Positions 46,282 to 58,266 of a DNA stretch of 64,000 nucleotides are shown here, one piece after another (the stretch's first letter is position 1; each line of letters begins with the position of its first letter). The stretch is from Batkoa obscura (lineage: Eukaryota; Entomophthoromycota; Entomophthoromycetes; Entomophthorales; Batkoaceae), in assembly GCA_030770535.1 (NCBI GenBank), contig JASVEC010000007.1, forward strand, positions 1,426,001 to 1,490,000. The letters run 5' to 3'. A program made the position numbers and the translations under genes. The notes beneath the pieces were generated by a model, which was given only the letters and a program-made list of their open reading frames with translations, had not been told where the DNA came from and searched no databases.

Positions 46282-47528
46282 TTATTTAATAATAATAGAG
46301 CCTTTTTTTGCAGCATATTCGGACCAAGAGCCATCATAAACGGATACTGCTTGATCATTGCTACTATGTGGTATTTCATCTTCATTATAAAATTGAGCAT
46401 ATTTTAAACCAAAATATAAGATACATGCAGTTACACCAGAACCTAAAATAGGTCATTAATTTGAAACTTGTCAGTTTTAAAGTAATATTACCACAAGAAG
46501 TAATTATTGGCAAGTCCTTTTTCATATTTAAATGATTAAATAACTCATTTAATTGAGTTTTATCTTTAAAACGTTGATTAGTTAATAATTCATCAAATGG
46601 TAAATTGATTGAATTTGGCATATGTCCACTATTAAGGCTTACATTTATATCAGATACTTTACTATTAAATCTAATAAATAGCTTAGCCATATAGAATCAA
46701 TAACTCCCATTTATTTTACCTATCTTTTGGTCTAGCATCTAAAATATTATATGAATTATTTGAACGAACTAACTCATTTATTTGATTATAATCTTTAATC
46801 AAATCTTTATTAATACTTGGTATTGGATAACTCTAATAAATAGTAAGTAGCGCAAATTAAAATACATTGAACTGTTACATTAAAATCACTGTTAAATTCA
46901 ATATCTGTAACATCACTATTATACCCTTCATCAAGCCATCTGGGTAAACCACCATTTAATAAGGATACCTTTTCATGTCCAAAAACCTACATAATAGAGT
47001 AAGTATATAAAGGAAGGTATTTTATATTAAGTTACTTTCAATGCCCAAAATACTCGACAACTAGAAAAGATACCAGAAGCATCATAAACCACAATATGGT
47101 CAGTATTACTGATGTTTAGTTTATCTATTTAAAAAATTTAATTGAAAACTAGTAAAAACGAGGCTAAAACAACTTACTCATATAGTCAGCAAACGCTTTG
47201 GGATTTGGCAACATATGTGGATACTCACTTGCTTTATCCCTGCACTCATCAAGGTCAAAAAATCGTGCATTCTATCTTTTTTGGTTTTTATATATTGATA
47301 ACGAATAATTGAACTTACTTTAATTCTTTTCACTTTATATTCTTCTTTCCCATTTCGTGGACTATTTGGCATATACCATGATGCATCGACTGGTACTACT
47401 TTGTCTAAGTTACTGTTTAACCAGCTGGGACTGGATAGGTATGGAACTTTTTAATATATGTTTGAGTTTTGTTGAAAATTCTGAATAAAGTAAATACTTT
47501 TGTTTAAAGGGATGATTGTTGATTGCAT
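46282..47528 (-). CDS. 3-mercaptopyruvate/thiosulfate sulfurtransferase, copy 1
   Basis: Eight exons: 47528-47498, 47446-47319, 47271-47178, 47124-47036, 46986-46879, 46832-46720, 46670-46492 and 46442-46282, 300 aa. Two rhodanese domains: the N-terminal one has VPVDASWYMP, NARFFDLDECRD and HIVVYDASG, the C-terminal one LDARPKDR and the catalytic loop TSCGSGVTACI (C247). CGSGV favours mercaptopyruvate over thiosulfate as sulfur donor. The motif after the active-site-side helix, which in copy 2 and the family reads FDGKVPEPRAG, is changed here to FNSKVSDINVS. The first exon is short (31 nt) and may encode part of a targeting sequence. Tandem duplicate of the gene at 48679-49938, with the same exon structure. 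Confidence 0.88.
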
Positions 47529-48678
47529 TATTTTAAGAAAAAATAAAAATTTCAACTTTAGTGCTTGCTATTTAAACTTTTTTAAAGGGCAATTCAACTG
47601 TTCTAGATCATCCCTTTTACGCCCGGGTTATCATTTACAACCCGACATTGCTGGTTTCTTTTTGTAAAAAGATTTCAAGTCTCAATTTTCAATATAATCT
47701 GATTTTTGGCTAATAATTTTTTTTAAGTCAGGCCTCTATAGCTATTTCAACTCTTTGTGAACTACTTAATGATTGTTTTTATAGTTAAATAATTTAAATA
47801 ACTGAATTTCATAATGCTTAATTTTTACTCAACAAATTTCAGCATAAATAATACATCCAAATAAACAACTAAATTTTTCACAAAAGAGGTGCAACAGTTG
47901 TAAATTTATCCATGGTTAAACTATCGCATTTCATGTAGTTTTAAATATTTTTTATGTGGATAAGTTTAAAAGCTCAGTTAAAATTAAGAGTAAAGTTTTC
48001 TAATTTCACTTTTTTAGACCATTTTCTGTAGTATAAAACTTTGAAAAAAATATCAAATAAATACTAGACAAAAAAATACTCCTATATAATTAATCTTAAA
48101 ATTGAGCAAAAAAGCAGCTATTTTTGTAGCATTTGATGCTTAATTCGCAATTTTTACTAAAAATCAAAATGGATGAAATTTAAGCTGAGCTTTTAAACTA
48201 ATACATATTTAAAAAGGATATATGGGGATGTATTTTGTTTAACAATTGTTAGTAAAATTCTTAAACAAAATACATCCCCGAATGCTTTTGGAAAAATTTA
48301 GACTAAAATATTAAAAATATTGGGGATATTTAAAAGAAACTTACTTTTTGTATGAAGAAATTAATCCAAAGCTCTTATAGTTTACCTATGCAAAAAGCAA
48401 CTTTTATTTAAATGTAACAATAATTCATAATAAGATAAAAATGACATTCCTCAAATTTATTTTAATAATTAAAAAATGTTAAAAATCAAATCATTTTCAA
48501 TTAATCACCTAGAATTTTAAAACAGTTTTTGCAAGTGCTGGATTATTATAACAATTACTTTTACAATTTATTTAATAACTTACCACTTTATAAGATTCCC
48601 CATAACAAGGTTGTCGATTCAAAATATTTAAGCTATGCTAGATTTTGAGTTGTTGAGATATCACATTATTATTTTTAT
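47529..48678. other. spacer between the tandem sulfurtransferase genes
   Basis: About 1.15 kb, no gene. Holds the short internally deleted element (48222-48280). Confidence 0.6.
48222..48280. mobile_element. internally deleted palindromic MITE-like element, copy 13
   Basis: Only about 59 bp. TGGGGATGTATTTTGTTTAA at the left is mirrored by TTAAACAAAATACATCCCC at the right. The whole central half is missing, leaving an almost pure inverted repeat. Confidence 0.82.
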
Positions 48679-49938
48679 TTATTTAACAATAATGGAATCT
48701 TTTTTTGCAGCATATTCGGACCAAGAGCCATCATAAACAGATATCATATGGTCACTAATACTTTGTGGTATTTCATCTTCATCATAAAATTGAGCATATT
48801 TTAAACCAAAATATAAGATACATGCAGTTACACCAGAACCTAAAATAAGTCATTAATTTGAAACTTGTCAGTTTTAAAGTAGTATTACCACAAGAAGTAA
48901 TTATTGGCAAGTCCTTTTTCATATTTAAATGATTAAATAACTCATTTAATTGAGTTTTATCTTTAAAACGTTGATTAGTTAATAATTCACCAAATGGTAA
49001 ATTGATTGAATTTGGCATATGTCCACTATTAAGTCCTGCTCTTGGTTCAGGTACTTTGCCATCAAATCTAAAAACTAAATTAGTTCTATAAAAGAGGAAT
49101 TTTTATTTACTCATTTTACCTATCTTTTGGTCTAGCATCTAAAATATTATATGAATTATTTGAACGAACTAACTCATTTATTTGATTATAATCTTTAATT
49201 AAATCTTTATTAATACTTGGTGTTAGATAACTCTAATAAATAAATAAATAAATAAATAATAGAAACAAAACTTAGATTAAACTGTTACATTAAAATCATT
49301 ATTATACTCAGTATTTGTAGTATCGTTGTTATATCCTTCATCAAGCCATCTGGGTAAACCACCGTTTAATAGACTTACTTTTTCATGACCAAAAACCTAA
49401 ATTACAAAATTAAACATATAGAGAAAATAATTAATACTAAATTACTTTCAAAGTCCAAAATATTCGACAACTAGAAAAGATACCAGAAGCATCATAAACC
49501 ACAATATGGTCAGTATTACTGATGTTTAATTTATCTATATAATTTTATTAATAACTAGTATTCATAGTATTAATATAAAGTAACTCATATAATTCGAAAA
49601 TATACTAGCTTTTGGTAACATATGTGGATATTCACTTGCTTTATCACTACATTCATCAAGATCAAAAAATCGTGCATTCTATCTTTTTTAGTTTTTATAT
49701 ATTGATAACGAATAATTGAACTTACTTTAATTCTTTTCACTTTATATTCTTCTTTCCCATTTCGTGGACTATTTGGCATATACCATGATGCATCGATTGG
49801 TACTACTTTATTTATGTTGTTATTTAACCACTTAGGACTACATAACCATGGTACTTAATAATATAGTTTGAATTTTTTTTGTTGATTATTTTATTGAATA
49901 AGATTACTTTTATTTAAATGAGTATTCGTTGATTTCAT
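48679..49938 (-). CDS. 3-mercaptopyruvate/thiosulfate sulfurtransferase, copy 2
   Basis: Same eight-exon structure as copy 1, beginning with a 31-nt exon at 49938 (MKSTNTHLNK) and ending with TAA at 48679. Exons 1 to 3 have the same lengths as in copy 1. Both rhodanese domains are complete, with WYMPNSPRNGKEEYKV, HIVVYDASG and the active-site loop SCGSGVTACI. Here the family motif FDGKVPEPRAGLNSGHMPNS is kept, unlike copy 1. Several introns and exons are almost identical between copies while others have drifted, which suggests a fairly recent tandem duplication with local gene conversion. One donor is GTTACT instead of the usual GTAAG. The enzyme transfers sulfur from mercaptopyruvate to thiols or cyanide. 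Confidence 0.87.
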
Positions 49939-50721
49939 TTGATTTTTAATTAAAAAAGAAACTGAATAAATTTTTTTACTTCAATTTTTTATTATTACGT
50001 TTTAAAACGATGACTCAACTGTTCTTAATATTAAACTTGAAATTATCCCTTAATTTATTCTGAATATAAATATTGATTGTTCAATACGAAAATAAGTTAA
50101 CTTTTTTATAAAAGGAAGGGCTTGTATATGTAATACATGAAAAGTTTCTTGTATAAATTTAATATTAGTTAAATCACTTATCTTTGAAATATGTCCAAAA
50201 CCTTAAGGGTAAGTATCATAAATGAAGTTATCTTGCTTTTATAAAAACTTGATTTTAATAAATAACAAGTATGACATTTATTGTGTTCCAGAAAGAGTAG
50301 TAATTAAAAAAATCTAAAATTTTATAAATGTTAATATATAAAATATGCTATAATAAGTAATAAAAATAATAAAAATTTAAATTTAAAAAACAAACAAAAC
50401 CTAAGCTTAATAGTTTATAAAATCAAGTAATTAAAAAATTAAATAAAGTAAACATTATATATAATATATCAATTTAAATTTAATAGTTTTATATTTATTA
50501 TTTTATATTTATTATAAAAGTTATAATACTGTAAAGTCGTTTTTTTAATATTTTTAACATTATTTTGCTGACTTTTAGCTTTTTTATTTTTATCATATCC
50601 AATATCTTAAGTCAAGTGAAAAAAATTGAGCTTTGGCTGAGATACATTATAACTAATTTTCCAACCCTAGACTTATATTTTATTTTATATATTATTTGTC
50701 TACTTAACCATGGATTAATTG
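49939..50721. other. intergenic, upstream of sulfurtransferase copy 2
   Basis: No gene seen. Very AT-rich, ending at tRNA-Lys. Confidence 0.6.
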
Positions 50722-50793
50722 GCCTGATTAGCTCAGTCGGTAGAGCATGAGACTTTTAATCTCAGGGTCATGGGTTCGAGCCCCATATTAGGC
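50722..50793 (+). tRNA. tRNA-Lys (UUU)
   Basis: Cloverleaf with acceptor GCCTGAT/ATTAGGC, D arm TAGCTCAGTCGGTAGAGCA, anticodon stem TGAGA/TCTCA around CTTTTAA (anticodon TTT), T arm ATGGGTTCGAGCCCCAT. No intron. A T-run (about 50809-50815) lies downstream. Confidence 0.97.
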
Positions 50794-50924
50794 TATAACA
50801 ATTTTACTTTTTTTCTTTCAATTTAAAAAAAAATGAAAATAGTATAATACGTTTATTTAATAAGACGTGGCGATATGATAAATTTGATAATATTACAATA
50901 AATTAATTTTTATATTCTAAAAGC

Positions 50925-52764
50925 TTAAAATAAAGAGTAGCCAAAAAGGAACCAACAGCTAACAAGAGAAACTGAGTATATGATGATAGAAACCTTATTA
51001 AAACTGGAATAACTTCTATTTTCATCATATAATTGTTCGATCTCTTTTAATTTCTTGGAATTAATATTCAACTTTGAATGATATTGGATTTTGTCAAATA
51101 CAAATAGCGCTAATATAAAAATCAACCCAACAATTCCTGTTATTAGCATAAATAGCATCACCTTATCATAAGCATGTATATTTCCATTTTGACTGTAATT
51201 ACTAATCAATTCATTCAAGATAATATGGTTTTGTTTTTGATCACTTGATTGTAGATTTCCTACTAAAATATCTTGAAATGAGGCTGCAATATTCATAGTT
51301 GATTTGTAAAGCCCTAAAGCAGTTCCAATCCCCAAATCCGAAATTAATACTGAAATACCACTTAACAAAGAAACTGGGCCTACTGATAACGAATATGAAA
51401 ACAATAACATTCCGATTATTGGGTTTACAAATGTAAACCCTAACAGATAGATTGAAATACAATATATCATACCGGAAGATATAGCTATAAAAAGATTAAA
51501 ATAAAATAAAATAAAATAAAATAAAACAATTACCAATAGTTAATCTTCCACCAAAACGATCAATAAATGCGCCGGTAAGAGGGGGTAATATAAGAGGGAA
51601 TACCTGGGAAAGTGAAGCAATGTAACCAGCTTTAGAATCTGGAAGCTCAAAGCGAAGCATCAATAACTCTGTATTGAAATGCAAAAAAGTGTTCCAGCAT
51701 GCGGCAAGTGTAAATGAAATCAACCCAAATAACCAAAATAATTTAGGTAATCGGAAAATATCTTTATGTTCGAACTTTTTCTTTTTTTTTAAATCTTTAA
51801 GTTCTTCATTACTTAATTCCTCCTTCTGTTTATTACTTAATATAACAAAGAAAATATTGAATAATAATGATAATATACATAATATCGCAGCTAACTATAA
51901 TTATAAAGCTAAGTATAAAGAATTCAATAAAATTGCTTGACTTACCCAAAACCCGTTACCATAGAACCCAGTTTTTTGTGAAATTGGGATAACTGATGCC
52001 ATAGCCAAAAAGGAGGCTATTCTAGATGAAATTATTTTCATTCCCATGATACTAGATAAATAGCTATCTTTAAACCAATGTGTTATTATTGCGCCTTGAA
52101 TTATTACTATTGTTCCACTCCCTAAGCTAATAAATGGTAGTTGTTAAATACGCATCAAATTAATTATCTTGATTAACTTACCCATAAACCAATCTACCAA
52201 TAATCATCATAGGAAAATAAGAAATGTTAGTAGAAATAGCCACCATAATAGTACCTAAGGTAATAAAGGAGGTAGCTAAAATAGACCCTTTAGAAGTACC
52301 AAATTTATCAATAAATAGCCCTCCAATAACTGGTAAAATAGTATTTACCAAAGCCACAGAAGACTGCAATACACCATATTGATGATTGGTGATTTTCATA
52401 TTCTATTTTTGTATTAAATAATTTTATATTAAATATATTTATTAATTCAACTTACTTTTTTCAAATCTGCCTTTAAACTCCCTAAAGCATGAGCAGAATA
52501 ATGACTACCAACTAATAAATATTACTTTAATATCCTTATTCAACAATATTTTAAAACTATTTTCTTACACGCAAGGAGTAAAACACATAATAATACCAAT
52601 CCTTTTCCGTATTTGCTTTTACTTTCATCTTTTGGTTGGTCGTTATTAGACTCAATTGAATCTATACTTCCAAATCTTCTTTTATGTATATCTTTTTGTA
52701 ACCCTTTAGAATACTCTTCTAATAGTCGTTGTGTTTCTTCGTTGCTGCTACTGCTACGACTCAT
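50925..52764 (-). CDS. major facilitator superfamily transporter, MFSD1-like
   Basis: Six exons: 52764-52569, 52511-52456, 52402-52182, 52126-51946, 51894-51534 and 51484-50925, 524 aa. A cytosolic Ser/Glu-rich N-terminus (about 50 aa, SRSSSSNEETQRLLEEYSK) precedes about 12 helices. The TM2-3 loop GGLFIDKFGTSKGS is repeated in the second half as GAFIDRFGGRLTIG, the classic MFS signature. HYSAHALGSLKADL and HQYGVLQSSVALVN resemble MFSD1/YCAXT-type lysosomal dipeptide exporters. Substrate specificity is inferred only. Intron 5 is mostly an AAAAT repeat. Confidence 0.83.
51500..51529. repeat. (AAAAT)n repeat in intron 5 of the MFS gene
   Basis: Six or so pentanucleotide units in a 49-nt intron. 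Confidence 0.85.
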
Positions 52765-54023
52765 TTTTTATTCTTTTAAAATAAAAGTAAACAATGAATT
52801 TCTTTGATGAGTTTATTTTCTTTTAGCCTAATCAGCATTATCTCAATGACATTTACGATTGAATCCTTGGTTTTTGATTGGTAGTTGGAGTTAATATTAT
52901 TTTATTGAATTAATTTTAAAATAATGTATTAATGAAATCACTATGAGGGTATTTTAATACAGTGTAAAACAAAACTTTATCCCCATTTTTTTAAATCATG
53001 AAATAGCTGTTTTCATATGAACAATGTAATATTTATTAAATGATACATCAATAAAAAATTAGCCTTAACTATTTAAAATAATGATTGAAATGTTAATGAA
53101 ACTTATAATTTACGATTATATAATTTGCCCATATTTGATAGTTTAGTACTAAATTGAAGTTCCAAATTTAATACTTAGAGTATAGCTTTTTAGCCTAAAT
53201 AATTTTATTACAATATTTCCGAAATGATCAAGTTGAAAAAAAATAAAGTCCCACATATCACATATGTAACCCCTTTATCCAGCATATACTTTGGTCTACC
53301 TTTATATGGAAAACTTAGTATATGGTGGTATACTAATTGATAAATTTGATAAAAAATAACATTATTTTATACAATCTATTTCATATTATTACACTCATCT
53401 CAACTTTTTTTAAAACAGACTCTATACTAAAAAGAAAATGTAAAATATTCCTTTTATCTCCTTTTAAATTGACAAAGAGTATTAAGCACTAATAAAACTT
53501 GAATTTGAATTCAATTAGACGTTGTATTAAATCATCTATTGATTAAAAGATTCTGGAATTGACCTTAAAATTCATTAACTTTACAATGCTTCAAGTAGAA
53601 ATCGAGTGTTTTATAAATATTCAATGTTAATAGTACATTGTAGAGAATTTATCTGTATTTCAATGGGAGTAAATAAAAATGCCTAATGTTAAAACAAAAG
53701 TTTATCCGGGCTGGAATTTTTATAGTTTATAACAGTTATCACTTAATTTTGTACTAAATTTGATTAGTTTTAAACCGAATTTATATTTTTAGTTTTTTAG
53801 AATTAAAATCACTGCATTAACCCCATTATAATTTTATATCAACAAATAGAATTAAAAAAATAAAACAGTAAAAAGAGATGTTTTAGCATGTAAAAAATGA
53901 TTTAACTTAATAATTAAGTGTTTGAAAAGATAGACTAAGATAACTGATAGATATAAAAGTAATAAAAAGCTACAAGATAATAAAATTTTAAATTTAATAA
54001 AATAACATAATAATAATTAGAAA
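52765..54023. other. intergenic, no gene seen
   Basis: About 1.25 kb between two divergent genes. A few CATA/CACATATG words but nothing that can be called. Confidence 0.55.
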
Positions 54024-54689
54024 ATGGAGCAACTAGAAGCGTGGGAAAATTGGTTCAAAAGTAAATTAAAGTTTATAATGATTATATTAATCATTGAAAG
54101 TATAATCTTTCAAAATTTAATTCAACATAAAGTCATTTTTGTATATAATGAAATGACTTGGTTAACAGCAATTGATAGAACAATTAATTCATCGATATTA
54201 GTAATCATTTTATTAGACTTACCAAAAACACTAAGAACAATATGGGTAGGTTTCTTTTTAACTATTCATCCCTACTATTGTCAACGAGATCATCAAAAAG
54301 AACAATTAATTCTAGGCACAGATAACGAATTATCAAAACGAAAACCTGCTTCATTATTACGTATGTCAGGAAATACAGAATATGTTCGACAGAATTTCAT
54401 TTGGGTCGAAGTGTTAACCCCTGGAGATATTTATTCCCCTTTTGGCTATCTATCAAGATATTTTCGTTCCCCAGTAGTTGTGTTTTTAATTGGGTTTTTT
54501 CCATTGATTTCTTTTTTAATTCAAGCTGGTATCACCGGCTTAGCTTGGTGGGATAATATGCCTTCAAGTTATTATCCTTTTTTTCTACCATTATTGATTA
54601 CAGCAGTGATAACAGGTGTTTTGCCTAATTTGTTTGCTGCTTGTTTAAAATCTTATCATCGTTCTTTAGTTAATAGTTTAAATATTTGA
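54024..54689 (+). CDS. polytopic membrane protein of unknown function
   Basis: Single exon, 221 aa. Four or five hydrophobic segments: about 18-33, 52-66, 74-82 (weak), 150-168 and 186-208. A hydrophilic middle part contains NELSKRKPASLLRMSG and a short run of Tyr/Arg/Phe (FGYLSRYFRSP). No recognised family motif. Hydropathy and codon use support a real gene, and it has a purine-rich leader just before the ATG. Confidence 0.6.
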   Translation: MEQLEAWENWFKSKLKFIMIILIIESIIFQNLIQHKVIFVYNEMTWLTAIDRTINSSILVIILLDLPKTLRTIWVGFFLTIHPYYCQRDHQKEQLILGTDNELSKRKPASLLRMSGNTEYVRQNFIWVEVLTPGDIYSPFGYLSRYFRSPVVVFLIGFFPLISFLIQAGITGLAWWDNMPSSYYPFFLPLLITAVITGVLPNLFAACLKSYHRSLVNSLNI

Positions 54690-56168
54690 TTTCTAAGTAG
54701 CTCTCCCTCTGCCTTGGCCTTTATCTACCGTTGGTCGATATCTCCATTATCTGACCTGTCCATAAATAATATTGAAAACTAGTATTCGGACAGCAATCTA
54801 GTCCTTCACCCTTACTCCAAAGCTTTCAGAATTAAAAGCTCACTTGATCAAATAATTCCCTGTTATTACTTTAAGCTTAATCAGTTTAAATCAGGGAAAA
54901 AGTATCGGTTTACCCTCGCTAGGTACTACTAGTAATCTATCATTCTTTTAATTTTTCAATCCACGTTCTCTTCTTGATCATAGTCTTTTTTAATCTATTA
55001 ATTTAATAGAATAAACGTTGCCTTATAAATTTGATTTGATAAAGTATTCATTTACTATTATGCTACAAGTTAAACATAGTTTTGTATTTTTAATTTGTTA
55101 TCTTTTTACTAAATGCTTTAAATAAAAATAATTTATTGTTAAATGAAAAGTGAATAAAATGTTAAGTGACTGAGGTAGAAAATTATATGGATAATACTAA
55201 AATATTTTAATGAAATAATTGATAGATTTAAGATACAAAAACTATGTTGAAATTGGATCAGTAATAATAAAGTACTGATTTTTTTAAATAAAAGTGTGTT
55301 AGGTATTTCATGTTTTTTGTTTTATTTTTACCAAAAAAAAATAGTTATTAATTGAAGAGGTAAATACTTATTTTGCTATAAAATAGTTTATTTTGTAGTA
55401 TAAATATCATCTGCTATTGTAATACTTTACCCCTACCACTTCGTGTTTGGTTAAGAAAAAGAAAAAAATAACTGGAGATAAATAACTGGAGGGAGATAAA
55501 TAACTGGAGATAAATAACTTTTATTCTTTTTTGAACTGTTTAAATTATTATTTTCATTTTGAATAAACTTTAGCTTTGGCTTTTATATTTTGATTAAATT
55601 GAGGTGCATAAGGTTTATTAATAAAAAAGGGAGTTTTTTTATCTTTTTATTTTTCAGATCTTCTCATTCTAAATGATAAAAGATAAAAATATCATGCTTC
55701 TAATAACAGATCAACTAGACTATTAAAAACATTTAAAAGATAATTTTTTATAGATAAGATATTTATTTTCAAAAATAAATAAAATGAAATTCACTATAAT
55801 AATTAGGCCTAAACAGTCAATTATTAAAAAAAAACATAACATCTATGAATTAATGAATATTCCGCTTTATTAAAAAGTATTAAAAAATTCTAAGATTAAT
55901 GACTCACTTCAATTTAATTATCAACCTTATTGTTTATTTCCTATATTTAATTTTTATTCTTAAAAATTTCAAGACTAATAAATTTTAGAATTTTAACTCG
56001 CACCACTATAAATACTTCAAATTTCGAAATTGGGATTTCTTTTTGGTAAGCTTGATCCAAGGATACCCGAAATTTGGTATATTGAATAATTTCAACTATT
56101 CAATTACTTTCCTTTTGTATATTATTCAACTTGATACACCTTAACAATTCGAATAGAAACCATAAATT
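54690..56168. other. intergenic with a small tandem repeat
   Basis: 1.5 kb without a gene. At about 55468-55519 the unit ATAACTGGAGATAA is repeated three times in imperfect tandem. Confidence 0.6.
55468..55519. repeat. short imperfect tandem repeat
   Basis: Three units of about 16-20 bp built on AATAACTGGAGATAA. Confidence 0.75.
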
Positions 56169-57866
56169 ATGCCCAAGTTTCATTTTATAGAGAACCTCAA
56201 TGATAAAATAAGTACTTCCTTTATTGGTCGTTACTTTAAATTACGAGGTAGTGGAAGAAGTGGTAGTCGAGACACCACTTTTAGTACTGAAATATTAGCT
56301 GGTTTAACTACTTTTGTTACTATGACTTATATTATTGCAGTAAACTCTTTAATTGTAGCTGATAGTGGAGGTACTTGTGTATGTAATGCCATGGAGGGAG
56401 CTGTTGGACCAGCTGCTATATGTGTAGGTGATCCCATTTATGAAGCATGTCAATATACAATAAAAAAAGATATCGTTACTGCTACTTGTGTAGTATCTGG
56501 TATTTCTTCTATATTAATGGGATTAGTAGCTAATTTACCAATTGGATTATCTAGTGGTATGGGATTAAATGCTTATTTCGTATATAATGTTGTTGGCTTT
56601 CATGGCGTTGGTGGTAGCGGTATAAGTTATCAAACAGCCTTAGCAGCTGTATTTATTGAAGGTTTAATCTTTATATTATTAACAATACTTGGTGTTCGTC
56701 AATGGATTGTTAAATTATTACCCCAAAGTTTAAAACATTCCATGTGTGCTGGTATTGGCTTATTTTTAACTTTTATTGGTTTACAATCTTCAGCTGGTAT
56801 CGGTTTGATTGGTCATTCAGCGGCTACTTTAGTCACATTAGGTGGTTGTCCAACTGATAAAATAGATCCTGTTACTCAGCAATGTTTATCAAATACCATG
56901 GAATCACCTACTTTATGGATGGGTATTTTTGGTTTAATAATTATAGCTAATTTAACTATGTTTCGTTGTAAAGGGGCTATGTTATATGGTATCTTACTAG
57001 TTTCAATTATCTCTTGGTTTCGTAATACAACAGTAACTTATTTTCCAGATACAGTTAAAGGCAATGAAATGTATGATTTTTTTAAACAAGTCGTTGGTTT
57101 TCATTCCATTGAAAAAACTTTGGGTGCTTTAGATTTTTCAATGTCTCATGGTAATATTTGGTTAGCATTAGTTACCTTTTTATATGTGGATATATTAGAA
57201 GCTACTGGTAATATATTTGCTTTAGCTGATTTAGCAAAAATTACAGATGAAGAAGGGAATATTGAAGGTGGTACATTAGCCTTCCTTTGTGATGCTATAT
57301 CCATTTCAATTGGGGCTGTTTTTGGTGTACCACCAGTTACTGCTTTCCTTGAAAGTGGGGTTGGTATTGCTGAAGGTGGTAAAACTGGTATCACTGCTAT
57401 TGTTATTGGTATTATGTTCTTTTTATCTACCTTTTTAGCACCTATATTTGCTTCTTTTCCACCTTGGGCAACAGGACCTGCCTTAATTGTAGTAGGTAGT
57501 TTAATGTGTCAAAATTTGACTAAAGTACCTTGGGAACATCCAGGTGAAGCCATCCCTGCTTTCCTTACCGTTGCTATTATGCCATTCACTTATTCTATTG
57601 CTTATGGTTTATTGGCTGGTATCTTTTCATATATTGCTTTTAATTTATTAGCTTTTATTATTGAAAAAATTTCCTTTGGTAAATTAAAAGCTACTCGTCC
57701 ACCTCCAAGACCCATCTCAGAAGCTACTACTTTTTCTCTTTCACAATTAGCTCCTCCTTGGGTACCTGCTGTAACTAAAAGATATAGACAATGGTCTAAT
57801 AACACAACACCTACCCCAAGTGAAGTGATTATTGAAAAACAGGACGATAATGAGGTTTGGAAATAA
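56169..57866 (+). CDS. AzgA-type purine permease
   Basis: Single exon, 565 aa, the usual length of AzgA/AZG proteins, which import adenine, guanine and hypoxanthine with protons across the plasma membrane. Family blocks: FSTEILAGLTTFVTMTYIIA near residue 40, LPIGLSSGMGLNAYFVYNVV, SMCAGIGLFLTFIGLQSS, the buried acidic motif YVDILEATGNIFALADLA, and PPVTAFLESGVGIAEGGKTG. About 14 helices are expected. An extracellular Cys-bearing loop (GGTCVCNAMEG to EACQY) lies between TM1 and TM2, as in other fungal members. Confidence 0.95.
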   Translation: MPKFHFIENLNDKISTSFIGRYFKLRGSGRSGSRDTTFSTEILAGLTTFVTMTYIIAVNSLIVADSGGTCVCNAMEGAVGPAAICVGDPIYEACQYTIKKDIVTATCVVSGISSILMGLVANLPIGLSSGMGLNAYFVYNVVGFHGVGGSGISYQTALAAVFIEGLIFILLTILGVRQWIVKLLPQSLKHSMCAGIGLFLTFIGLQSSAGIGLIGHSAATLVTLGGCPTDKIDPVTQQCLSNTMESPTLWMGIFGLIIIANLTMFRCKGAMLYGILLVSIISWFRNTTVTYFPDTVKGNEMYDFFKQVVGFHSIEKTLGALDFSMSHGNIWLALVTFLYVDILEATGNIFALADLAKITDEEGNIEGGTLAFLCDAISISIGAVFGVPPVTAFLESGVGIAEGGKTGITAIVIGIMFFLSTFLAPIFASFPPWATGPALIVVGSLMCQNLTKVPWEHPGEAIPAFLTVAIMPFTYSIAYGLLAGIFSYIAFNLLAFIIEKISFGKLKATRPPPRPISEATTFSLSQLAPPWVPAVTKRYRQWSNNTTPTPSEVIIEKQDDNEVWK

Positions 57867-58266
57867 GCATACTTGATTATTAATTTATTAAAAATAAATA
57901 TCAAAGTTGAAGTTTATTACTAAATTATAAAATAATAAATTATTGTTATTAGTTTATTTAATACTTAATGATTATTGAACATCCAAATTTACTAAATTAT
58001 CTTAATACTCTCAATAATCTTGATTAAATTAAATATGATAACTTTAATTGTAAAGCATTAATATAGTATCAAGTTCTTAATATTAAATCTATCAAATCAA
58101 AAGTAAGTTATAATTTGATTCATATAAATATCAATATCATTTTATTTCCTCAATAGTGTATCAAAAAGTATCCAAATATCATTCAAAAAGATATCCTTAA
58201 AACTTGTTCTACTTCACATATAAATCAAATCTCTTTAATTGTCAACCTAACTTTCATTCAACTTCT
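57867..58266. other. intergenic between convergent genes
   Basis: AT-rich spacer. No feature recognised. Confidence 0.6.
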
